A stretch of 64,000 nucleotides of DNA, from NCBI GenBank assembly GCA_003254905.1, contig QANU01031716.1, positions 186,001 through 250,000 of the forward strand. Direction: 5' to 3'. Position 1 is the first letter of the stretch. Each line of letters opens with the position of its first letter. A program made the translations under genes and the position numbers. Source of the DNA: Nissolia schottii. Lineage: Eukaryota; Streptophyta; Magnoliopsida; Fabales; Fabaceae. Under the pieces are notes generated by a model. The model did no database searches, had not been told where the DNA came from, and worked only from the letters and a program-made list of their open reading frames with translations. This document shows positions 47,165 to 57,900 of this stretch, in pieces.

Positions 47165-47752
47165 CTACAAGTCCTTAATCTCACCACCGTCCTGATCATA
47201 AAACTTATTTACAGACACCACGCTCCAATCCATATCTGGAGCGAGATGCTTAACTTGGCCCATCACGGTCTCAAAGGTCGCATCAACAACCTCTTTGGGC
47301 AATTTCAAGCAAGCATCATATTCTTTCCATACTTGCTTGCAATTGACCATACACGCATCACACTCCTCCTTGGCCTGATCCACCTCCAACTTCAGGCTCT
47401 CCTCCACCCTAGCCATCTCCTCGGATAGGGAAGGCTTTTCCGCCACCAACTTATCCACCTTAAAAGCCTTCTTCTCCATGACAGCTTCAAATTTCTTCGC
47501 CCTCTCCTCGGAGGTAGCCAGTTGCGCCTTCAGTTTTTTAACCTCCTTCGCGGACCGCCTCGCATCCTCCCTCAGCTCCTCTTTATCCTGTCTAAGCACA
47601 TCCACCTCCTCGGTACTTGCACCATTCTCAAGAGCATAGATGAACAACCCAGAGACCTTTCCGAGGAGGCGGAGACCCTGGGCAAACCCTTCACCAATGG
47701 GAGCTCCCTCCAATTGCTCCCAGGCTTCCTCGTACAGGAAGCTTTTTTTCAT
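47165..47752 (-). CDS. Antisense coiled-coil ORF of the Tat element
   Basis: 195 aa (MKKSFLYEEAWEQLEGAP...) encoded opposite to gag-pol, in the space between integrase and the expected 3' LTR. It is predominantly charged heptad-like sequence (VLRQDKEELREDARRSAKEV, EVDQAKEECDACMVNCKQVW), suggesting a long coiled coil, and ends DQDGGEIKDL. Plant Tat retrotransposons such as Retand, RIRE2 and Grande are known to carry additional antisense ORFs at this position with unknown function. The frame is intact while gag-pol is riddled with stops. It may be truncated at its N-terminus, where the element ends. Confidence 0.7.
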   Translation of the reverse strand: MKKSFLYEEAWEQLEGAPIGEGFAQGLRLLGKVSGLFIYALENGASTEEVDVLRQDKEELREDARRSAKEVKKLKAQLATSEERAKKFEAVMEKKAFKVDKLVAEKPSLSEEMARVEESLKLEVDQAKEECDACMVNCKQVWKEYDACLKLPKEVVDATFETVMGQVKHLAPDMDWSVVSVNKFYDQDGGEIKDL

Positions 47753-47769
47753 GATTTGTATTAAGTCAT

Positions 47770-48840
47770 TTGAAGTATATTTTGTATTGGATAATTATTC
47801 TTGGACACCCCCTCTTGTACACCTGTTGCACATCCACGCTATTTTACTAAAACTCTCTGCTAACTCAGCAAACTGCTTTGCGCATTCCTTTAGTTTCTTC
47901 GCTTTTGTTCATTCTCTTTTAATTTCGTGCTTCGTTTTTTCTTACTTCGTTGTTGCTCATTCTCTCAGTGTATTGATTCGTTTTAGTTTATGCTCGATCA
48001 TTCTTGTTCGTTGGTTTTTGATATGTTTTATGTTTATCGTTTTTATAATTGATGTGCATATTTCAGATACAATTTAGTGACAACTTTTTATTATACTCTG
48101 ACACAACCATTTCGTGAACTCAGACCTTACCTTATTAAATAACATGACTTAACAATTATATATATATAGAAACCTTAAAAAAATGGATACAACCACATTA
48201 TATACACATACTTATCTTTTATGTTACACGGACACAACCATTACATGCATCTTAAAAGCATGATCGAAGTAAAGAGAGAAAAAAATAGAACATAAACAAC
48301 CATTTAGTGAAAATAGAGACAACCCTACCAAAGTAAAAGACCTAATCTTTTTGTTGTTTAAGATACAACCCGTTTAAATAAATAGACATAATATTTTATT
48401 ATAGTCAGACACAACCTTTTCGTGAATTCAAACCTAACCTGATTAAACAATATGACCTAACCGTTATATATATGCACACAAAGATGGACACAACCACGTT
48501 ATATACAAAACCTATCTTTTATACTATACAGACACAACAATCACATAATCGAAGCAAAGAGAGAAAAGAAAAATAGAATATAAAGATGAACAATGAAAGA
48601 CGAACAGAGAAACATATGAAGTAATAGTTAGGTTGCAAGAGCTCTTGAAGGAGAAATGTTGTGAAAGAAAACATGAAATGTAAAAGATGAGAGTAGAAAG
48701 ATGATCCAGATTTTTTTGGGTTGAAGAATAGTGATCCTTAATTACAAGGAGGTGTGCACCATAAAAACGTGCAAAAATTAAGACTCTTTTCTATTTTATC
48801 TACATTAAATCAAATAAAAATATAAATACAAATAAACATA
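47770..48840. repeat. Non-coding repeat with a duplicated segment of about 150 bp
   Basis: Segments at about 48098-48250 and 48408-48550 are diverged direct copies (gacacaacc..ttcgtgaa.tca, gttatatatat, ggacacaaccac.ttatatac). The flanks ggacaccccctcttgtacac (about 47812) and ggaggtgtgcaccat (about 48748) look like possible element ends but do not form a clean TIR. Likely a non-autonomous element. Confidence 0.4.
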
Positions 48841-48969
48841 TCAGGTGTATTATTAATGTCAGCAACCAGACGCTGCCCATCCTCCTGATCGAGCCACGAA
48901 AGGCATGAGCGATGAGGGGGAACTAAAACCCGCTGTCTCGTTATTGTTCGTTCCAGCTATTACTATATC

Positions 48970-51900
48970 ATGGCGGATACGAGCTTTTGCGCGGCTGCAC
49001 CGTCGCCGTTGGTTATGTCGTGGAGGACTGCCTTCTTGACGATGAGGGATGAAATCCTAACGACCCCTCCTCCTTCTTCTACGGCCCAAATGCTCCACAA
49101 TCTCATCTTCTCCCATTCCTATGCTCTGCTCTCTGCAGCCCCTGAGCTCCCTTCTCACGAGGTATCTTTATTAGACCCATAAACCCCATTCAACGATTAT
49201 TCATTATCTCCTCTTTTCCTTCGTCATATTCGTCCATCTGATCTAATGATTCATGTTTTTCTCTTAAGGTTTTGTCGGACATTTTGTTTCTGATGGAAGT
49301 AGTTGGCGCGGCTTCTTCAGATCAAGAAGATTGTACTCACATCTACACTCAGACTTCGCGTTTGGTATCAGTTTTGCCTTTTCTTTTTATCCTTTTCTCT
49401 TGCTTTTATTACGAGGTGAAATTGATCTTCCTTTACTTTTTATATTTTAACCTTGTGCTCTTATTATTTTCACAGATCCATGATATATGTCGTCGGGTTT
49501 CGTTCCATATAAATTTCTCATCTTTCACCAGTGTTCTTAATTGTTTTGGGAAGATGTTGGATCTCTTTCTTGGGAAAGTTGCCGCTCAAATGCGCACTAG
49601 CTTTACAATAATTCCTGCTATGGAATGCTTACAGGCTTTCAGGTCCTTTCATGCTCTCGCTAAAGAATTAAAACTTAATAATGCAATCTTGCCTAGACAG
49701 TAAACATACCTATGCAGTTTTTTGAGTTGTTACTAATGCTTTTATTAGAGACAGTAGATTTTATGGTCAAAGCAGGCTAATTTTAACTTTTTTCCTTTGG
49801 CCATTTGAAAATTTGAGATTAAGGACTCGGTTATTTTGAAATGACACTCCTGTTGTAATTTTTGTCGTCACTTATCCATTATTCACTGTATAACGCAGGT
49901 GTTTTTCTTTCTTTGGCCTTTTTATGATGTTGAGAATGTGTATTCAGTCATTTTAGAATGATACTTGTCATTATTGTTGTTGCTTTCTAGTATATCCAAG
50001 ATTTAAATTCAGAACTATATGCGTTGTGGTTTTTTTTTTCTTTTGGTGTCAATGAAAATTCCATTGTAAAAAGGCTCAGCCCTCAATTTAGGGAAGCAAT
50101 ACACCAAAACCACAAGCCAAGTGCAGGACGTCATGGTTTGTTTCTATTTTACTAGAACATGGGCTGCTTCCAGAGAAATGAACCAATTGGTAACGGTTAC
50201 ATAGGACAGTTATTGTGGGCAGTTGGGATAAAATAGGAAAAAATTGTGACCAAGGGAGCAATTAAAGTGTTTGCAGCTCCTTTATATAGGAGTAGAGATT
50301 TATTCTGAAAACATGATTAATCGGTTGTTATAACCTCAATTTGTGTTGGCAACCTGAATGTGGTGTTCAAATTTCAGTGGAAGCACCTTGGGGGGATACA
50401 TCAGATGAATGAGTGAGGATTCATTTTGTAATAAATCACCTTGTGGGAGACAAGAAAAAATCCCATGGCCTTGACTTATGTTTTTATTTACTTAAGTATT
50501 TTTTAAGAGATATTTTATTAATTAATGTATTTTAAATCGTTTGATTTGCTCGTGCATTTTGGATTTGTTGAAGTTTCTGGTGGTATCTTAATTTCTGCAT
50601 TTTATGTGATAGTTATCTCATGAATGGGTCAATACTTGTTATAATATTGTTGGTTTCTATTGCTTGAAAGTGGTTAATGTTCTACCAATTTTGAGCTTTG
50701 GTGCTATACCTTTCAGCTTTTTGTTTGATGGATGATACTTTCAGTTTAAACTGTTCAAAATCTGCTGCTGTTCAGATGTATTATTACTTCATCTCATCGA
50801 AGATGGTTGCAGTCTGAAGACATTTTACTGGTTAAATTTCTACTTGATGTTATTGTTAGCTCTCATGCTGTGTTTTGTCGGATGCCACATTCTATGGGCA
50901 AAGACAAATATACTGAGATTTATATGAGATTATCCACGGAAAGCAGTTTAAGCGAATTACAGACAGTTTCCTTTAGGATGCTCAGCAACGCAATCTCAAG
51001 AGCTGGGTCATCCTTCTCAGTTGATATCTGGAAGTCAATGATTAAGGTGTATAATGCTTCTGTCTCTCTTTATTTGTATACTCATTCAAGCAAAATATTT
51101 AATTGGTTTCTTTTGAAATAGGTGGTGAGGAAAACAATGGATGTCTTGGCGTTAAAAACACCAATTGTGGAAGATAATATAATGTCCAGGTAACTCATGT
51201 AGTCATGTTTGGAGGATCCTCTGAAGCAGACACTAACATGGACACATATACTGTAACAACTGGTACCGAACTCACGAAATAGGACAAAATTTAAAGAGAA
51301 ATTGTTTAAGATAGGACCCAATTTGGTCTAGTCTTGAAAATAACAAAATAGAAGAATGACAATTCTCGAGAACGAGTGCTTTCTCGCCTGATCTGTTCTG
51401 GTCTCTCAAAAAACCTGCCTCGTCTCCCTTAATTCTCTTCTATTTATAGACTACTTCATAACTAACTTATTTTATTCTTCCTAACTAATCTCATCCTAAT
51501 AATATATTCCTAACTAACAGAATCCTAATTTAACTTTAAATAATATCTTCTTAACTAACAGAATCCTAATTTAACTTTAAATAATATCTTCCTAACTAAC
51601 AAACTCTTATCTTAATAACCGCAAATCAAATCTACTCTCTCCTATCTGTTTGACTTCTCCTTCGGTTATAGCTGAAGGGCAGTGGTGGAATTCTTGAAAT
51701 TCTCCCTGCTTTCTCCACTTCTACTTCCTGATTGCTAGGAGGGTACGTAACAATACCCTCCCCTTCAAGATGCACCTTGTACTCAAGGTGGAAATTTGGA
51801 AAACAGGCTTTATCCACTTCTACTTCCTGATTACTAGGGGAGTACGTAACAATTCCCTCCCCTTCAAGATGCACCTTGTCCTCAAGGTGGAAATTTGGAA

Positions 51901-54900
51901 AACAATGCAGAATATCTACTGCTGCCTCCCAAGAGTTTTCGAATTTTGGTAGATCCTTCCACTGGAGCAGAACTTTAAGCTGTCCTGTTTCATTTTTTTT
52001 GGCAGCGAGTACTTGTTTTTGTTCAACCATCAATTCCCAATCTTCGGACAAAGCTTGAGGTAGTGGCTGTGATGCTGTTTTGGCCTTGATGCATTTCTTG
52101 AGGAGTGAAACATGAAAGACTGGGTGCATGCTAGTGGAATTAGGAAGCTTAAGTTTATAAGCTACTTGGCCAATCATTTCCAATACTTCATTGGACCATA
52201 GAATCTAGCACTGAGTTTCTGGTTCATTTTTTTGGCTAATGATCGCATTCGGTATGGTTGGATCTTAAGAAAAACCATATCACTGGGTTGGAATTCCACT
52301 TCTCTCTTCGCTTCTTGTCTGCATATATCTTCATTCTGTGTTGAGCCTGGTCTAGATGTAATTTCATTTCATCTAGTATCTGATTTCTTTCTTGCATCAA
52401 GCCTTGTATCTCATCGATTGTGGCTCCTCCTTCTCCTTAGTAGTGGTGGTGGCTCTCTGCCACACAAGGCTTTAAATGGTGACATTTTAATGGATCCATG
52501 GTAATTGGTATTGTGCCAATACTCTGCCCATGGCAACCATTTCGGCCACTGCCTTGGTTTGCCGCCTGAAAAGCATCGGAGGTAAGTCTCAACGCATTTG
52601 TTGTCTGCCTCACTCTGCCCATCCGATTGAGGATGGTATGTTGAGGTCATCTTGAGTTTAGTTCTTGCTTCTTTAAAGATTTCAGTCCAAAAAGTACTCA
52701 TGAATAATCTGTCCCTGTCAGAAACAATGGAAGTTGGAAAACCATACAACTTGACTACTTCTTGCACAAATAGGGTTGCTATCTCTTTAGCTGTATATGG
52801 ATGGGAAAGGGCAAAGAAATGAGCATATTTGGTCATTCGATCTACCACTACCATTATTGTATCTTTCCCCATTGCCTTGGGTAAGCCACCAATGAAATCC
52901 ATGGTGATGTCGGCTCAAACGTTTTCCGGAATGGGTAGAGGTTGTAATAGTCCTGCTTGTGCTAGATTCTGGTGCTTATTTCTCTGACATACCTCACATT
53001 CTCGTACATATTCTAGGATTCATTTCTTCATTCCTTCATTCCTTCCCAATACACAACCCCAGATATCCTTTTATAAGTTCTGAAATGTCCTGAATGCCCA
53101 CCTGTCTTGGAGTCGTGAAATTCTTGTAGTATAAGTGGTATCCATTTTGAGCTTTTGGATATCACCAGTCGCCCTTTGGAGTATAACCTCTCTTTCCTTA
53201 GTTCAAAACCTGGATGTGAATCTGTGTTCTGCAGCAAGTCTTGGACAATACCTAATAACTTCGGGTCGCGTTGGACTTTTTCTTCTATCCCTTCCCATTT
53301 GGTTGTCCGAGCCATGGTGAGAGCTGAAAATTGAATCTTCCGAGATAGTGCATCAGCTACTTGGTTCTCCTGTCCAGCCTTATATTTGATTGAGAAGTCG
53401 TATCCCATCAGCTTGGATACCCATTTCTGTTGTTCTTCTCCGCCAAGTCGTTGTTCTGACAGAAATTTGAGGCTCTTCTGATTGGTGTATACCACGAAAT
53501 GCTGTCCAAGTAAGTAGTGACTCCACTTCTGAATGGCAAGAACAATTGCCATTAATTCTCTCTCATATACAGACTTCTGCTGGTTCCTTTCCGATAGCTT
53601 GTGACTCATGTAAGCTACAGGTCTTCCTTCCTGTGACAAAACTACCCCGATCCCTTTCCCTGAGGCATCCGTCTTGATTGCAAATGGTTTGGAAAAAGAG
53701 GGTATTGCCAACACTGGGACAATCACCATTGCTTGCTTTAATTTGTCAAAGGATTGCTGAGTTTCCTTGTCCCACCGAAAGCCATCCTTTTTCAACAATT
53801 GTGTTATTGGCCATGCTATCCTTCCATAGTTCTTCACAAACCTGTGATAGTATCCTGGGAGCCCCAGACTTGTGATGTCCTTAGGATCCGGCCAGTCTAG
53901 CATGTCTTGTATCTTCTTTGGATCGGTTGCCACTCCTTCTGCAGAAATTATATGTCCTAGATATTCTATCTTTGCTTGTTCAAAGTTGCATTTCTTCTTG
54001 TTGAGGTATAATTGCTGTGTTCTCAACACTTTGAACACTTGCCTTAAATGTTGCATGTGGTGCTCTTGATCCGAACTGTAGACCAGAATATCATCAAAGA
54101 AAACTAACACAAACTTTCGCAGATATGGCTTTAATATGTATTCATTTAAGCTTGGAAGGTTGATGGTGCATTGGTCAAGCCAAAAGGCATGACTCTGAAC
54201 TCGTAGTGCCCTTCATGAGTCCTGAAGGCTGTCTTCTTAATATCTTCTTCACGCATTCTGATTTGGTGGTACCCGAATTTCAGATCCAACTTGGAAAAAA
54301 TGCTGGCCCCTTCGATCTCGTCTAGTAACTCTTCAATCACTGGGATTGGAAATTTATCCGGTACAGTCACCTTGTTTAGTGCTCTATAGTCCACACAAAG
54401 TCGCCACCCTCCATCTTTCTTCTTAACCAAAATGACTAGGCTTGAGAAAGGGCTGTTACTTTGCTGTATTACTTCTGATTGCAGCATCTCTTCCACCGTT
54501 TTTTTCTCTCATCTTTCTGATAATGAGGGTACCTGTAGTTCCGTAGATGTGGGATCTAGGCTCTCACCTTAAGGGTGATAGCATGATCTTACTCTCGTTG
54601 CGGTGGCAGCCCTTGAGGTTTCTGAAATAAATCCTGGTATTCTTCCAAGAGATTCTGGATGTTGTTGGACAGTTGTGCTTCATCTTTTGCTGTTTCTGTG
54701 TGTTGAACCTGAGTAATAAGAAATCCCTCATATCTCCCTTTTAATGCATTAAGAGTAGCTTTCCTTGATGCCTTACTTCGACTTAGGGACGGGTCTCCCT
54801 TCTATATATTCCTTCTCTCCTTCCCTCCAACTTATCATCATTTCATTGTAATCCCCCACAAATCTCCCTAAACTTGCCATCCAGCTTGCTCCCAGCACCA

Positions 54901-57900
54901 CTTTAGTTTGGCCCAGCTCCATTACAAAGACAGGTTGGGTTATCTGCAATCCTTGGACTTCGATCACTACATTTTCACAACCTAGATTTCCCTTCTCAAT
55001 GTTTCCATTCCCTACCTCCACTTGAAACTCCCTTACGCGTGTTGTTGGCGGCCTCAATCTTTTGACAATTTTGGTTGCTATGAAATTTGTGGAAGCTCCT
55101 GGATTAATGAGAACGATCACCTCTTCTCCTCTTATTTTCCTTTGACTTTGAAGGTCTTATGGGTGGTGAATCCCCAATAACTATAAGAGGATCCTTTTAG
55201 TTCTAGTTTCTGCATTTCCAGTTGTTGTTTTTCTGCCTCAGCTAGTGACCAAATCTGCTCCTCTTCTTCCTCTATTTTTTGTTTCTTCTTCTAGGAGAAA
55301 AATTTGAAAATGTTTGAACTTGCACACATGATCTGGGCGCCATCTTTCTGCACATTTGAAGCACAATTCCTTTTTCTGTCTTTCGGCCCACTCTTCTGTT
55401 GATAGCTTGTGTGGTCCACTCCTTTTAGTGCTCGGCTAATTGCTGTTGCTGGCCCCTGAAGTTATTGCAGTGGCGTGGGTGTTGTTGCACACATGATCTG
55501 GACGCCATCTTTCTGCACATTTGAAGCACAATCCCTTTTTCTGTCTTTCGGCTTACTCTTCTGTTGATAGCCTGTGTGGTCCACTCCTTTTAATGCTCGG
55601 CTGATTGCTATTGCTGGCCCCTAAAGTTATTGCAGTGGCATGGGTGTTGTTGGCCATAATCTTTGAATTCTGCCCCACAATTTCACTTCTTGCTCTTGCA
55701 GCGTTTCCTGATATCATGGATAATTTAGGCCTATCCCATACTGTATTTCAATTGAACCCCAGGTTACTACCTTTATATGCTATCTCAATCCTTCGGCCTT
55801 CTGGAGAAATCCCTGTGTTCTTCCAAGCGGTGTTACGGGCTTCAATAGCTGCTGCTTTATCCATAATATTCGATAAAGATTCAAAATTGGCTATGTTCAG
55901 CTTTGCCTTTATTTCTTCCTTCAATCCATTCATAAAGATCCCTATTAAAGTGTCCTGATCCAAGTTGCGTTGGTTTTTGGTTGCGAGTTCAAAGTCACGA
56001 CGATATTGCATAACAGTTTCATGTTGTCTCACGTTCAATAGAGGTCCTATCGGATTTGCAGCTGCTCCTGGTTGAAATCTCTTTAGGAGGTCTTGCTTGA
56101 ATCTCGTCCTTGTATGAAATGGAGTTTGCTCTTCCCACCATTCAAACTACGTCAATTCCTCCCCTGTTAGTGCCATGGTTGCATATTCCAATTTTTCTGC
56201 AGTCGCGATCTGGGCTATTCTGAAATATCTTTCGATTCGTACTAACCATTCACAAGATTCTTCCCTTTTGAAGGTTGGAAGTTCCACCTTGCGGTTTACC
56301 CCTAATCTGGGTGATCTCCCTGAATTAACTTCATCTTCATTGTCTTCCTGGTTACGGTTTTTCTGGCTGTCCCTTTGTTCATCTCCTGCCCCAGGTTGTT
56401 GTCTTATGCTCTGATCTGCTAGTTGTTTCAGGATCAATTCTATATTTCTAGTCTATTCCTCCCATCTTTGTTCCAGCGCCTCCATCTTGGTCTCCATTGC
56501 TAAAGTCTGATCAGTGGATGCCACCATACGCAGCGTGCTCAAGAACGTGCTCTGATACCAATTGTAACAACTGGTACCAAACTCACGAAATAGGATAGAA
56601 TTTAAAGAGAAATTGTTTAAGATAGGACCCAATTTTGTCTAGCCTTGAAAATAACAAAATAGAAGAATGGCAATTCTCGAGAAAGAGTGCTTTCTTGCCT
56701 GATCTGTTCTGGTCTATCAAAAAACCTACCTCCTCTCCCTTAATTCTCTTCTATTTATAGACTACTTCATAACTAACTTATTTTATTCTTCCTAACTAAT
56801 CTCATCTTAATAATATCTTCCTAACTAACAGAATCCTAATTTAACTTTAAATAATATCTTCCTAACTAACAAAATCTTATCTTAATAACCGCAAATCAAA
56901 TCTGCTCTCCCCTATCTGTTTGGCTTCTCCTTCGGCTGTAGCTGAAGGGCAGTGGTGGAATTCTTGAAATTCTCCCTGCTTTATCCACTTCTACTTCCTG
57001 ATTACTAGGGGTGTATGTAACATATACACAAACCAAACACCGGGGAGACACTAAAATTATAGAATTATAGGATAGTGGCGCATGCACGACATGTTTGTGT
57101 GTGTGTGTCTATTTATATATATAAAATTAAAATGGATTTGTTATTTATGCTGTATATTACACGCCAAGTCTAAAAATTTATGGGACATGGACATATAAAT
57201 TAAAAAGGATTACTAATATGGTATATATAAGCTTCATGTTGGCCTTTTTCGTTGTTAAAATATCTTAGCAGTTGAAAACAAACTCAAACTTTGTCCCCTT
57301 GCCTTAGAGTTGAAGAATTTTTTTTCAATTAAATACAAGCATACACATCGTCAAGGCATTGAAGTGGTGTGTCTGTGCTTTATGGGGAAAATCTGAATAG
57401 AAGGAAGTCATCAAACTCTCAGAGATTCATGCTTCAGCTACTTGTCATTTCTTACAAGTTGATGATGTATCTTATCTGCAGGTTTTATGAATCTTTCCTA
57501 TGCTGTCTGCATTTGATCCTTGTTGATTGTAAATGTTCTATTTCTGATCATGTAAGTTAGGACATTTGTAATTTAATATGAACTGTTAAGAATAAATAAA
57601 TATGTTTTATCCCTAGCCTTTGTGACACATGGGCCTTTTCTCCAGGTTTCAGCTTTTGTTGCTGTTCTGCGAATGTTCTTAACATATGGCCTTTGTGGTG
57701 GAACACCGAGTACTTCTCTGCTTATTGGTGAGGAGGAAAAGGCTTTTAACATAGGGAGTCCACGGGCAAGCTGGGAACAAGTGAACAAGACGAATAGTAG
57801 TGCATATAGGCCTCCACACTTGCGCAATCGAGACTGTTCAAATGTGAAGCACAGCAGAGCTTGGAATTCCCAATATAGCTCAGATAATGAATCTTCTACT

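Larger units (their letters stand above)
37200..47760 (+). mobile_element. Tat-lineage Ty3/gypsy retrotransposon, decayed, 3' LTR missing, split by a solo LTR
   Basis: Order on the plus strand: 5' LTR 37200-37670, PBS 37671-37690, gag from 37761, protease near 39440, RT 40243-40900, gypsy RNase H 41000-41310, [solo LTR 41319-44949], second RNase H about 45040-45460, integrase about 45750-46740, and an antisense ORF 47752-47165. A second RNase H after the gypsy RNase H and an antisense ORF behind integrase are features of the plant Tat clade. Many stops (TAG/TAA) and frameshifts disable it. No copy of the 5' LTR occurs downstream, so the 3' end was lost near 47760. Confidence 0.85.
51252..57022 (-). 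mobile_element. Chromovirus-type Ty3/gypsy retrotransposon in intron 5, antisense
   Basis: 5,771 bp, flanked by a perfect target duplication tatac (51247-51251 and 57023-57027). On the minus strand: 5' LTR (57022-56563), PBS attggtatcagagc (initiator tRNA-Met, 56549-56562), gag, protease, RT, RNase H, integrase, chromodomain, PPT (aaggggaggg near 51770), 3' LTR (51752-51252). Frameshifts and stops inactivate it. The two LTRs differ at roughly two dozen positions by eye plus one 41-bp repeat, so insertion is neither ancient nor very recent. Confidence 0.93.
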
